64,000 nt of DNA from JABDMH01 sp965223025 (GTDB lineage Bacteria > Bacteroidota > Bacteroidia > Chitinophagales > Saprospiraceae), in contig CBDCVP010000023.1 of NCBI GenBank assembly GCA_965223025.1, forward strand, positions 2,914,001-2,978,000, read 5' to 3'. The notes below the pieces were generated by a model. It saw only the letters and a list, made by a program, of their open reading frames with translations, had not been told where the DNA came from and searched no databases. The position numbers and the translations under genes are program-made. The stretch's first letter is position 1. Each line of letters opens with the position of its first letter. This document shows, in pieces, positions 9,181-17,258 of the stretch.

Positions 9181-10227
9181 ATGAGTGCCCGAAAACGACT
9201 AATCCTGTATCTGCCTTTTCTGATCGTCTTGACCATTGGTACCGCATTTGCTTTTCGACAAATGGCCGATGATGCGATGGTCAGAGCCGCCAATGACCTT
9301 GTCGAAGCACTTTCTCCAGCACAGCATGATCAGGCCGTGTTTGAATTTTCCGATTCAGCCCGAAGCATCTGGCATTTCCTTCCTTTGGCCAGCTTTGGTA
9401 GATATGGCATTCCGCTCAGTGACCTGTCCGACCAGCAAGATGAGCTCGTATTCGAGCTCATGCGCTCAGCACTAAGCAAAAAAGGATTTAGTAAAGCCGA
9501 AACGATCATCGCACTGGAAGATATTTTAAAACAGTTGGAAGACAACAGTCCGACCAGAGATCGAGAACAGTACCACATCGCCATCTACGGTGATCCCTCC
9601 AAAGAGGGCACTTGGGCCTGGGGCATCAGTGGCCACCACCTGTCGTTGCACTTCACCATGATCGATGGAAAAATGTCGACAACCCCAACCTTCATGGGCT
9701 CAAATCCTGCTGAAGTGAAATCCGGGCCAAAGAAGGGATTGAGGGTACTCAAAGCTGAAGAGGATCTCGGATTTAAACTCATCACTGCTTTGCCGGCTGA
9801 TCTCCAGGACCAGGCCATCTTTCTCAAAGATGCACCTCGAGAGATATTTACTGCTGCAGAAAGCATGGTCGAGCCACTAGAAAAGGCTGGTATCAGATTT
9901 TCGGATATGCAAAGAACCCATCAGAAAATGCTGTATGATATCATTTGGGAGTATGCCAGTACGATGCCAGCAGAACTGGCCCAACAGCGAATGGACAAAA
10001 TCCATAAAGCCGGTTGGGATGACATTCAATTTGCATGGGCCGGTGTCACTGATCGCAGTGGTGGTCACTACTACCGCATTCAAGGGCCTACTTTTTTAAT
10101 AGAATTTGACAATACTCAAAACAATGCAAATCACATTCACTCTGTATGGCGAGACTTCGACGGTGATTTTGGCCGTGACCTATTAAAGGACCACTATCAC
10201 GATGCTCAGGGACATCACCATCACTGA
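9181..10227 (+). CDS. DUF3500 family protein with His-rich tail
   Basis: Protein of 348 residues of the DUF3500 family, whose function is not established. An N-terminal hydrophobic segment (residues 9-25) indicates export or membrane anchoring. Family-like stretches include TWAWGISGHHLSLHFT, FMGSNPAEV, GGHYYRIQGPTFLIEFDN and NHIHSVWRDFDGDFG. The C-terminus (DHYHDAQGHHHH) adds a likely metal-binding tail. Its stop codon TGA overlaps ATG 10227 (TGATG), the natural start of the next sulfatase reading frame, so the two are translationally coupled. A role in handling the same substrate as the sulfatase is inference. Confidence 0.88.
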   Translation: MSARKRLILYLPFLIVLTIGTAFAFRQMADDAMVRAANDLVEALSPAQHDQAVFEFSDSARSIWHFLPLASFGRYGIPLSDLSDQQDELVFELMRSALSKKGFSKAETIIALEDILKQLEDNSPTRDREQYHIAIYGDPSKEGTWAWGISGHHLSLHFTMIDGKMSTTPTFMGSNPAEVKSGPKKGLRVLKAEEDLGFKLITALPADLQDQAIFLKDAPREIFTAAESMVEPLEKAGIRFSDMQRTHQKMLYDIIWEYASTMPAELAQQRMDKIHKAGWDDIQFAWAGVTDRSGGHYYRIQGPTFLIEFDNTQNNANHIHSVWRDFDGDFGRDLLKDHYHDAQGHHHH

Positions 10228-11619
10228 TGGCTCAACTACCTATTCAAAAAAAAAACACAAATCAGCACCATCATCAGTCATCGATATATCCTACACCTGA
10301 TCTTCCTACTGATTTTCGTCACAACGATCTGGGGATGCAGCAAGAAGGCAACGCAGACCAATGCTCAATCAATAACTGGTCCCAACGTCATCCTGATCAT
10401 GGCAGATGACATGGGCTACGAATGTCTGAGCGCCAATGGATCTACCGAATATCGGACACCAGTGCTGGACCGACTGGCACAAAATGGAATGCGATTTACT
10501 AATTGCATATCACAGCCGTTGTGCACCCCATCGCGGGTAAAGATAATGACGGGCTTCTACAACTACCGCAACTACACGCATTTTGGATACCTGGGATCGG
10601 ATCAACAAACCATCGGTCATGTGATGAAGGATGCCGGATACCAAACCTGCGTCGTCGGCAAATGGCAGCTCAATGGATTGTCGTATGACCTTGATGGCAA
10701 AACCGATGATCAGCGACCAGTGCACTTTGGATTTGATGAATATGCTCTCTGGCAGCTGACCAAACCACGCAGCGAGGGAGAGCGTTTTTCAAATGCCCTT
10801 ATCGAACAAAATGGACAAGTCCTTCCCCGAGATCCGGATGTCTACGGTCCAGATGTCTTTTGCAACTATGCCCTCGATTTTATGGAGCGGCATCAGAAAA
10901 AGCCTTTTTTCATCTACTACCCCATGGTCTTGGTGCACGATCCCTTTGTGCCCACACCAGATACTGATGCATGGAAGGATCCAGCGAGGCGCTATGAAAA
11001 AGATACAGCCTATTATGCTGAAATGATCTCGTATACAGATAAGATCGTAGGTCGGATTGAAGAAAAACTGAAAATCCTGGGCTTAGCCGATAACACCCTT
11101 CTCATTTTCACCGCCGACAATGGCAGTCATCCATCGATCGTCAACCAGACCAGCGAAGGCCATTGGCAGGGCGCCAAGGGTAATACGATTCGGACTGGAA
11201 CGCACGTGCCGCTCGTCGCTAGCTGGCCTGCTACCATGAGGAAAGGTCGAGTCTATGAGGGCCTGATTGAGTTTAGTGACTTTTTCCCCACTTTGATCGA
11301 GCTAGTGGGACAAACCAGTAAGGTGGATGGTGTAAGCTTCCTTTCCATCTTAAAAGGTGACGAGACTCCTACCCGGCAAACAGTCTTTGTACATTACGAC
11401 CCAAAATGGGGTGATCGAGTAAACCAGTATCGCAACCAATTTGTGCAGGATAAGGACTATAAACTCTACCAGGACGGCACTTTGTTTCACATTGGCAGAG
11501 ATCCACTAGAAAAAACACCTCTCAAAGATGATCAGATCACTCGTCCCGTGAGAGACAAATTGGCTGCATCCTTGTCTCATGCTCCTTCTTGGCACTCTGC
11601 TCCCTCAACTACCAATTGA
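10227..11619 (+). CDS. Sulfatase (S1 family); lipoprotein leader frameshifted at an A10 tract
   Basis: Formylglycine-dependent sulfatase. The uninterrupted frame runs from 10228 with its first ATG at 10399 (406 residues), but that ATG lies inside the conserved ILIMADDMG metal-binding strand, so it cannot be the native start. The fGly signature CTPSR is at residues 42-46 counted from 10399. Later core motifs are VVGKWQL, FTADNGSH and GAKGNTIRTGTHVP. Upstream in frame lies a lipoprotein leader ending TTIWGC, but no ATG precedes it. ATG 10227, coupled to the DUF3500 stop, is in another frame; one A fewer in the A10 tract (10246-10255) joins it perfectly to the leader. This could be a sequencing error, slippage-controlled expression or a phase-variable gene. 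Confidence 0.85.
10246..10255 (+). repeat. A10 homopolymer at a reading-frame junction
   Basis: Ten consecutive A bases lie 17 bases after the coupled ATG 10227. With nine A bases the frame continues into the lipoprotein leader and the sulfatase; with ten it ends at 10409. Tracts of this length are known sites of RNA polymerase slippage, replication slippage and sequencing error. Confidence 0.75.
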
Positions 11620-11863
11620 GTACTCTTCTGGGTCGGGATGTATGATTGAAGTGACAAAATTTTTTCATGTATCGAACTGTTTGGTGAAGGTCTGCGTTAA
11701 GCTTTCTGACACCGGGAACGACGACCCTTCCTAAGGATATGATACTGATTATAAGTCGCTTAAATGCAGTTTGGGCCTTCCATGCTCCGAGCAAAACGAA
11801 CTTTTTTAGTATTTTCGTCAACCTGAATTGTTTAACATCCACTTAAAAAAGAATGATTTTGAT

Positions 11864-12661
11864 ATGAAGACGTTTCACACTTTACTGTTTTTACTGATGG
11901 GTTTTTGTCTGGCAAATGCACAAGAAGCGGCCACTGAGACTGCTGCCGGATTGTACAATGATGGCCTGGCAAAACTCAAAGCCAAAGAATATCCAGCTGC
12001 CGTAGAGCTGATGACCAAGGCCATTGAGATAGCCGATCCCACTGAAGATGCTAAAGTTGTGCGCTTGGCGAAAGGCAATGGAGCCATTGGGGCGTACTAT
12101 GTAGGATCTGGCCTTCTCAAACAGGAGAAGTTTGATGAAGCAACGGCCAGCTTTGAAAAAGGTTTGGCTTGGAATCCCAAGTCTTATACATGTGCCTATG
12201 GCATAGCCAAGTCTTTCGACGAGCAGGATCAGACTGCCAAAGCTGTAGAAGCCTATTTGAATGCAGCCGAAATAGCTACGACAGCAGGAAAGGCCGATCG
12301 GGCTGAGAAATATACCAAGCGAGCTGGCAATATCGTAGGTCTTGCCTATGGAGATAAAAAATACGACGATGCTATTGCTGCTGGAGAGCTCTTTGTGCTG
12401 GCCCAGGATGATGCAGATGTGCGTTATTACATAGCCAAGTCATTGGCCGCCAAAGGTAAACCCTCAGATGCATTGGAGCATGCCAATAAAGCCAAAGAAC
12501 TTGGTGGCATGGAAGATGAGGGTAAGTATCAGATGCTCGTAGCGGAGACCTTGGAGGCAACCGGCAATAAAAGCGCTGCTGCATCGGCTTACAAAAATGT
12601 ACCCGCTAGTGGAAAATATGCGAAGGTAGCCAAGTACAAAGCCGATGAGCTAGCCAAGTAA
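11864..12661 (+). CDS. Secreted tetratricopeptide-repeat protein
   Basis: Periplasmic TPR protein of 265 residues. ATG 11864 is preferred over the in-frame ATG 11828 because it begins a clean signal peptide ending LANAQ. The mature part is helical, with TPR-like units: LYNDGLAKLKAKEYPAAVELMTKA, then a unit with FDEATASFEKGLAWNPKS, and further units towards GKYAKVAKYKADEL. TPR domains act as protein-protein scaffolds; no catalytic motif is seen. It stands alone between the sulfatase and the symporter and is followed by a terminator, so it is probably its own transcription unit. The partner is unknown. Confidence 0.85.
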   Translation: MKTFHTLLFLLMGFCLANAQEAATETAAGLYNDGLAKLKAKEYPAAVELMTKAIEIADPTEDAKVVRLAKGNGAIGAYYVGSGLLKQEKFDEATASFEKGLAWNPKSYTCAYGIAKSFDEQDQTAKAVEAYLNAAEIATTAGKADRAEKYTKRAGNIVGLAYGDKKYDDAIAAGELFVLAQDDADVRYYIAKSLAAKGKPSDALEHANKAKELGGMEDEGKYQMLVAETLEATGNKSAAASAYKNVPASGKYAKVAKYKADELAK

Positions 12662-12698
12662 ACGTTAGATGCTCGGATCACTAAGGAGAGGGTTCAAA

Positions 12699-12749
12699 TG
12701 ACCAACCATCAATAGTTTGACCTGTTTTGACCGCACCGATGGTTGGTCA
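12699..12749 (+). repeat. 12-bp inverted repeat after the TPR gene
   Basis: TGACCAACCATC (12699-12710) pairs perfectly with GATGGTTGGTCA (12738-12749) across a 27-base loop. It lies between the TPR stop codon and the terminator and could stabilise the mRNA 3' end. Confidence 0.5.
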
Positions 12750-12764
12750 AAGGAGAAAAATAAA

Positions 12765-12794
12765 GCTCAGTCGTTCTTGACCGGGCTTTTTTTT
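12765..12794 (+). terminator. Intrinsic terminator of the TPR gene
   Basis: GCTCAGTC (12765-12772) pairs with GACCGGGC (12779-12786), with one G-U pair and one mismatch, around a 6-base loop. It is followed at once by eight T bases (12787-12794). This is a standard rho-independent terminator on the plus strand. Confidence 0.75.
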
Positions 12795-12864
12795 ATCCAT
12801 AGTGAGCTTACGATGCCTTCAATGACGCGCCTATTCTCCTTCCCCTCAACCCTCTGTATTAGAC

Positions 12865-14463
12865 ATGATGCAACTGATTAGTTTTTTAATATTTACTGGG
12901 CTGGTAGCAGCATATGCCACCTGGCAATTGCGCAAGGACAGGCTCAATACGTCCGATGGATATTTCCTGGGGGGTAGAAGTTTGACTGGAATTGTCATTG
13001 CAGGCTCTATGTTGCTCACCAATATATCGACTGAGCACCTGGTGGGCATGAATGGCTCAGCCTATAAAAATGGTGCGATCATCATTGCCTGGGAAGTTAC
13101 ATCAGCACTGGCATTGATTGCAGCTGCGCTCTACTTTGTACCGCGATATCTCAAGATGGGATTGACTACCATTCCCGAATTTTTAGAGCGTCGATTTGAT
13201 GGCATGACACGCACCATCATTGCTTTCTTACTCATTGTCTCTTTCGTATCGACCCTCTTGCCGATTGTCTTGTACACCGGAGCCATCAATATTGAAAGTA
13301 TTTTTGACATCTCTCAAGTACTTGGAGTTAGCAAAGATCAGGGACTTTGGATCACTGTGCTGGTCGTGGGCACGGTGGGAGCTGTGTATGCCATTTTTGG
13401 GGGATTGAAAATGGTGGCCCATACCGACACCATCAATGGCTATGGTCTATTGCTTGCTGGTTTGGCGATACCTTTCATTGCCCTTTATGGCATTGGAGAC
13501 GGCAACATTCTTACTGGCCTGAGTAAGGTGTACCATCATGCGCCAGAAAAATTCAACGTTATCAGCTTTGAGCCCAGTGTTGGCCCAGGTAGCCGCACTG
13601 CCATTTTGCCGTATCAAGTGCTGTTCACCGGTCTGATCATCAATCAGTTGTACTTCTGGACCATGCACCAATCCATCATTCAACGTGCACTTGGTGCCGT
13701 CAGTCTTAAAGAGGCTCAAAAAGGTCTGCTCCTCACGGGAGCACTGAAGATTCTCATTCCTCTTGTCATTGTTCTTCCTGGAATCATCGGATTCTACTAT
13801 TTCGGCGATAGCCTCTATGATCAACAGGATACGGTTTATCCATCCCTAGTTAAAAAGCTATTGCCGACCTGGATGACCGGTTTTTTTGTAGCGGTGGTCA
13901 TGGGTGCCATCCTCAGTACTTTCAACAGCGCACTGAATAGTGCTGCTACCATTTTTAGTCTGGGTATCTACAAACGCTACCTGAATCCGCAATCTACCGA
14001 AAGAAAACTTGTCAACATAGGAAAAATGACTTCGGCCTTATTGGCGGTTTTTGCCATCGGCGTTGCACCCATGGTAGCTCATGCATCTGAGGGCTTATTT
14101 CAGCTGCTACAAAAATTGAATGGAGTCTTCTTTATCCCCATAGCTACGGTCATATTAGCAGGTTTCTTCCTTCCATCTGTCTCTGCCACAGGAGCAAAAG
14201 TGGGACTACTCTTTGGACTGTCCTTTTATGTGCTATTATACTTTATCTTAGGGGTAGATCTGCACTTTGTCCACATTTGGGGCATCGAATTTGTGCTGAA
14301 TCTGGTCGTCATGCAGCTGGTATCAATGAAATATCCCAACAAGAGTGCATTTAAAATTGAAGATGTGGGTGCCGTAGACCTAACCAGGTGGAAATATGCC
14401 AAAGCGGTAAGCGTGGTACTTGTGTTAGTAACCCTTGCCATATATCTTGGCTTAGGATGGTAG
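12865..14463 (+). CDS. Sodium:solute symporter (SSS/SLC5 family)
   Basis: Inner-membrane symporter of 532 residues with about 13-14 hydrophobic segments, the usual number for SSS proteins. Family features include YFLGGRSLTG after the first membrane segment, SMLLTNISTEHLVGMNG in the unwound first core helix, YAIFGGLKMVAHTDT and the conserved FNSALNSAATIFS stretch. Proteins of this subgroup take up sugars, sialic acid or related solutes with Na+. Its place in a glycan-utilisation region fits uptake of a released monosaccharide, but the substrate is inference. A hairpin overlapping the stop codon may end the transcript. Confidence 0.92.
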   Translation: MMQLISFLIFTGLVAAYATWQLRKDRLNTSDGYFLGGRSLTGIVIAGSMLLTNISTEHLVGMNGSAYKNGAIIIAWEVTSALALIAAALYFVPRYLKMGLTTIPEFLERRFDGMTRTIIAFLLIVSFVSTLLPIVLYTGAINIESIFDISQVLGVSKDQGLWITVLVVGTVGAVYAIFGGLKMVAHTDTINGYGLLLAGLAIPFIALYGIGDGNILTGLSKVYHHAPEKFNVISFEPSVGPGSRTAILPYQVLFTGLIINQLYFWTMHQSIIQRALGAVSLKEAQKGLLLTGALKILIPLVIVLPGIIGFYYFGDSLYDQQDTVYPSLVKKLLPTWMTGFFVAVVMGAILSTFNSALNSAATIFSLGIYKRYLNPQSTERKLVNIGKMTSALLAVFAIGVAPMVAHASEGLFQLLQKLNGVFFIPIATVILAGFFLPSVSATGAKVGLLFGLSFYVLLYFILGVDLHFVHIWGIEFVLNLVVMQLVSMKYPNKSAFKIEDVGAVDLTRWKYAKAVSVVLVLVTLAIYLGLGW

Positions 14464-14488
14464 GTAGTCCTCATATTGGCTATCTACC
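14459..14488 (+). terminator. Possible hairpin terminator of the symporter gene
   Basis: GGTAGGTAG (14459-14467) pairs with CTATCTACC (14480-14488), with one G-U pair, and overlaps the stop codon. No T-run follows, so its role as a terminator is uncertain. Confidence 0.3.
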
Positions 14489-14566
14489 AGGTATGTGCAT
14501 CCCATTTTCATCACTGGAACAACACTTCTCTCTGTCAACCGTTACTAGTCTGACCTAAACTATTAC

Positions 14567-14574
14567 TATTTTTG
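14567..14574 (+). promoter_or_regulatory. Possible -7 promoter box of the metal-binding lipoprotein gene
   Basis: TATTTTTG matches the Bacteroidota -7 consensus TAnnTTTG and lies 20 bases before ATG 14595. I see no matching TTTG box at the usual upstream distance, so support is limited. Confidence 0.3.
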
Positions 14575-14594
14575 AATAAATAAATATTCTAAGA

Positions 14595-14888
14595 ATGACC
14601 GGATCTAAATACTCTTTGATCATCGCATTTTGCCTATGTATCGGTCTAGTGATCGCGTCATGTGGCGGTCAAGCAACTCATGAGCATAACGAAGAGCACC
14701 TAGAGCAGCCGCAAGACAAAGCCTACACTGCGGCTTATGTATGCCCTATGCATTGCGAAGGTAGTGGCAGCGACAAACCAGGTACTTGTCCTGTATGCGA
14801 CATGGCCTATGTGGAAAACAAAGACCATGGACATGATCACGATGGGCATGATCACGATGGGCATGATCACGATGGGCATGATCACTAG
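14595..14888 (+). CDS. Small lipoprotein with heavy-metal-binding domain and His-rich repeat tail
   Basis: Lipoprotein of 97 residues. The signal peptide ends LVIASC (lipobox Cys24). The mature part has YVCPMHCEG followed by PGTCPVCDMAYVE, the two Cys/Met/His motifs of the short heavy-metal-binding domain found in copper and cation efflux proteins. The C-terminus is a tandem repeat of GHDHD units, encoded by three full 15-base DNA repeats plus a partial copy. It probably binds Cu, Zn or Ni in the periplasm as a buffer or chaperone. No efflux gene is adjacent. The repeat could change length by slippage. Confidence 0.88.
   Translation: MTGSKYSLIIAFCLCIGLVIASCGGQATHEHNEEHLEQPQDKAYTAAYVCPMHCEGSGSDKPGTCPVCDMAYVENKDHGHDHDGHDHDGHDHDGHDH
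14832..14885 (+). repeat. 15-bp tandem repeat, about 3.6 copies, coding for His-Asp tail
   Basis: The unit catgatcacgatggg occurs exactly at 14832-14846, 14847-14861 and 14862-14876, then 9 bases of a fourth copy run into the stop codon. The copies are identical, which points to recent expansion or slippage. Each unit adds five residues (HDHDG) in frame. Confidence 0.92.
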
Positions 14889-15413
14889 TTAGACCATGGT
14901 GGATCTGACCGAGGCTTTAATCATCCGGTCCCCCAATATTAATAGGTCGAGCCTGATATCGTGGTTTTCCACCGGCAAGGTATCACATAGTTGCCCTGGG
15001 TATCCCACACCAATCTTGAGAGCCCTAGGCTGCTCACTCAGGAAAACATCATAATATCCACCTCCATATCCCAACCTGTATAGATTCTTGGAAAATCCAA
15101 GACCGGGTACAAGGATGATGTCGTAGGGCCCATTATGCTCCTGATTTCCAATGGCATGGTAGGTATGGAAAAGTCCTGGTTCCAGGTGATCGAGGTCTGT
15201 CGTTCGTAGATGCATTAGTTGTCGATCCTCCAAGGTTTTGGGTGTAACCAGTATATGTCCCATCTCTATCCAGTTGTGCAGGAAAGGTAAAGTATTTACT
15301 TCACTACCCATGGGGATGAACGCATGCATAACCAAATGTTTGTTGGAAGTAGACAAGTCCTCCAACTGTCGGACCACCGCATGGGAATGCTTCGTGCGCT
15401 CTTTCGGGGGCAT
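14889..15413 (-). CDS. 5-formyltetrahydrofolate cyclo-ligase
   Basis: Cytoplasmic enzyme that converts 5-formyl-THF to 5,10-methenyl-THF with ATP, in folate one-carbon metabolism. The diagnostic motif VPGLGF...YRLGYGGGYYD is present in the C-terminal half, as is KIGVGYPGQL and a final DIRLDLLI strand. At 174 residues from the first ATG (15413) it is shorter than the usual 185-200. The missing N-terminal helix (KRTLRQKLLQLRNQ) is encoded in frame just upstream, at about 15414-15470, but the frame reaches a stop at 15516-15518 without an ATG, GTG or TTG. The true start may be a rare codon, or the sequence may contain an error. Confidence 0.88.
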   Translation of the reverse strand: MPPKERTKHSHAVVRQLEDLSTSNKHLVMHAFIPMGSEVNTLPFLHNWIEMGHILVTPKTLEDRQLMHLRTTDLDHLEPGLFHTYHAIGNQEHNGPYDIILVPGLGFSKNLYRLGYGGGYYDVFLSEQPRALKIGVGYPGQLCDTLPVENHDIRLDLLILGDRMIKASVRSTMV

Positions 15414-15799
15414 CTGATTCCTGAGCTGTAACAGCTTCTGGCGCAGCGTTCTCTTTAGGTTCTGTTTAGTTTGAGGATTGGTGATGGCCGATATTTTTGC
15501 TTGGGATCGATGTATCTAACATCCCATTATTCACAAAAGTTTTGCAAGGCCACCAAGATCGCACTGGTCTTCGGGGAATCCAAAACCTGACATCAAGAAA
15601 TAGCGTCTTCGCACAAACCCATCATTGCTCATATAATGAATGTTCAGAAACCAAGGAGCTTTGGCATTCCTTTGAGACTTAGCAGACGAATGACGAATTG
15701 CCTTACTTCTTCTGGAGCCATAGTGGGAGGCTTTTGTGTCTGCAAGCCATGTCGTTCCCTTAAAATCACTATCTTTTCAACCATCATTATTTCTGTACC
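15414..15799. other. Divergent region upstream of the folate gene and BNR_4 gene
   Basis: The left 102 bases (15414-15515) are open in frame with the folate enzyme and encode its missing N-terminal helix. The remainder has no supported gene. A near-consensus -7 box (TATCTTTT) lies about 25 bases before the BNR_4 start. Confidence 0.4.
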
Positions 15800-17194
15800 A
15801 TGCTCACTCGAATCTTGATTCTTTGCACTTCCTTGTTTTTGGTAATCCGGTCAATGCAGTCGCAAGACGGGCAAGTCATCGATGAAAGTCACCTTCAATC
15901 AAAGTTGATCAAGAGCATTTTGATTGATTCTGTTTGGTCAGGTCATCCGGTGCGTTTTGACCTTCTTACTCACGATAACCGACAATATATAGCCTATTAC
16001 AATGCCGACCGAGTCATCACGGCGGGCCAACGTGACCTCAATACTGACCAATTTGAACTACACACTCTGCCAGTAAAAAGAAGATCGTCGAAAAGTGGTA
16101 CCAGTACGGTAGTTGGCTGGGACAGCCACAACTCTCTGCATCTGGCGACAGACAAAGATGGATACATCCATATGTCTGGCAACATGCATGTCAATGGGCT
16201 TACCTATTTTAGGAGCACTGTGCCAGCAGATATCTCCACTATTGTCCAGGTTCACAGCATGACTGGAAGCCAGGAAGACCGATGTACCTATCCACGATTC
16301 GTCACCACCACCGAGGGAGACCTCGTCTTCCATTACCGGGATGGTGGCAGTGGCAATGGCAATGAAATATATAATATCTATGACTGTACTTCTCAAAGTT
16401 GGAGCCGCCTGCTCGATGTACCATTGACCGACGGTCAAGGGCTCATGAACGCATATGCATCTGGCCCTCGACTAGGACCAACTGGTTGGTACCATCTCTA
16501 TTGGGTGTGGCGCGACACCCCAGATTGCTCTACCAATCATGACCTCTCCTACATGAAAAGCAAGGACTTGAAGCACTGGCAAGATGTGCATGGTCAACCG
16601 GTCACACTACCGGCAACGATCGAGAAAAAATCGCTCATTGTAGACCCCATACCCGCAAAAGGAGGGATCATCAATTTAGCTGCCAGACTTTGTTTTGATC
16701 AGGAGCTAAACCCAATTTTTGTGTACCACAAATATGATGCTGCCGGCAATTTGCAATTATTTATTGCTCACTACACTCAACGACGGTGGAAAATCAAACA
16801 GCTTACTCAGTGGGATTATCGCTGGGAATTCTCTGGGAATGGTAGTATAAATCGAGAGTTTATATTACAGGATTTCAGCCGCAGGGATGATGGGCATTAT
16901 CAAGTGGAATATTGGCACATAAAATTCGGCGATGGCACCCTCTTGCTTTCGGAAGATCTGGTCCCAATCGGTCGAGTCATTAAATCCCCCGAACCAGAAA
17001 TTATGCAAAAACCGGTGGGAAAATTCCCTGGTCTCCAAGTGCAGACCGCTTCTGACCGCGGTAGTGTCAGAGATGGTTTTCATCACACCTTGAAGTGGGA
17101 GACTTTAGACCGCAACCGCGATAAACCAAGATCGAAACCATGGCCACCATCTTCTGCATTATACCTACTAGAGTTTCAAAAAACACATGACTAG
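15800..17194 (+). CDS. Secreted BNR_4 beta-propeller protein, possible polysaccharide lyase-like enzyme
   Basis: Exported protein of 464 residues; the signal peptide ends RSMQSQ. The body matches the BNR_4 beta-propeller family by its HNSLHLATDKDGYIHMSGNMH-type stretch (near residues 113-132), followed by LTYFRS, TYPRFV, FHYRDGGSGNG and LYWVWRDTPD. BNR_4 propellers include the ulvan-lyase families PL24 and PL25, which rely on His and Tyr residues in the propeller centre; conserved His residues are present here. Whether it is a lyase, a hydrolase or only a binder is not shown by the sequence. It lies convergent with the DUF5107-TPR gene and near three sulfatase genes, which suits a role in sulfated polysaccharide degradation. 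Confidence 0.8.
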   Translation: MLTRILILCTSLFLVIRSMQSQDGQVIDESHLQSKLIKSILIDSVWSGHPVRFDLLTHDNRQYIAYYNADRVITAGQRDLNTDQFELHTLPVKRRSSKSGTSTVVGWDSHNSLHLATDKDGYIHMSGNMHVNGLTYFRSTVPADISTIVQVHSMTGSQEDRCTYPRFVTTTEGDLVFHYRDGGSGNGNEIYNIYDCTSQSWSRLLDVPLTDGQGLMNAYASGPRLGPTGWYHLYWVWRDTPDCSTNHDLSYMKSKDLKHWQDVHGQPVTLPATIEKKSLIVDPIPAKGGIINLAARLCFDQELNPIFVYHKYDAAGNLQLFIAHYTQRRWKIKQLTQWDYRWEFSGNGSINREFILQDFSRRDDGHYQVEYWHIKFGDGTLLLSEDLVPIGRVIKSPEPEIMQKPVGKFPGLQVQTASDRGSVRDGFHHTLKWETLDRNRDKPRSKPWPPSSALYLLEFQKTHD

Positions 17195-17258
17195 CAGAAT
17201 CCCAGCTCTGATCTACGATTGATGAACACTGTTGATCTCCCTCTCGAGAAAGACCACC

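Noticed and set aside
10227..10409. 60-codon frame starting at ATG 10227 as a separate small gene
   Set aside because: Its product has no leader or motif; it is better explained as the shifted start of the sulfatase at the A10 tract.
15497..15818. Two short plus-strand frames upstream of the BNR_4 gene
   Set aside because: They overlap the upstream in-frame extension of the folate enzyme and the BNR_4 promoter region and show no motif.
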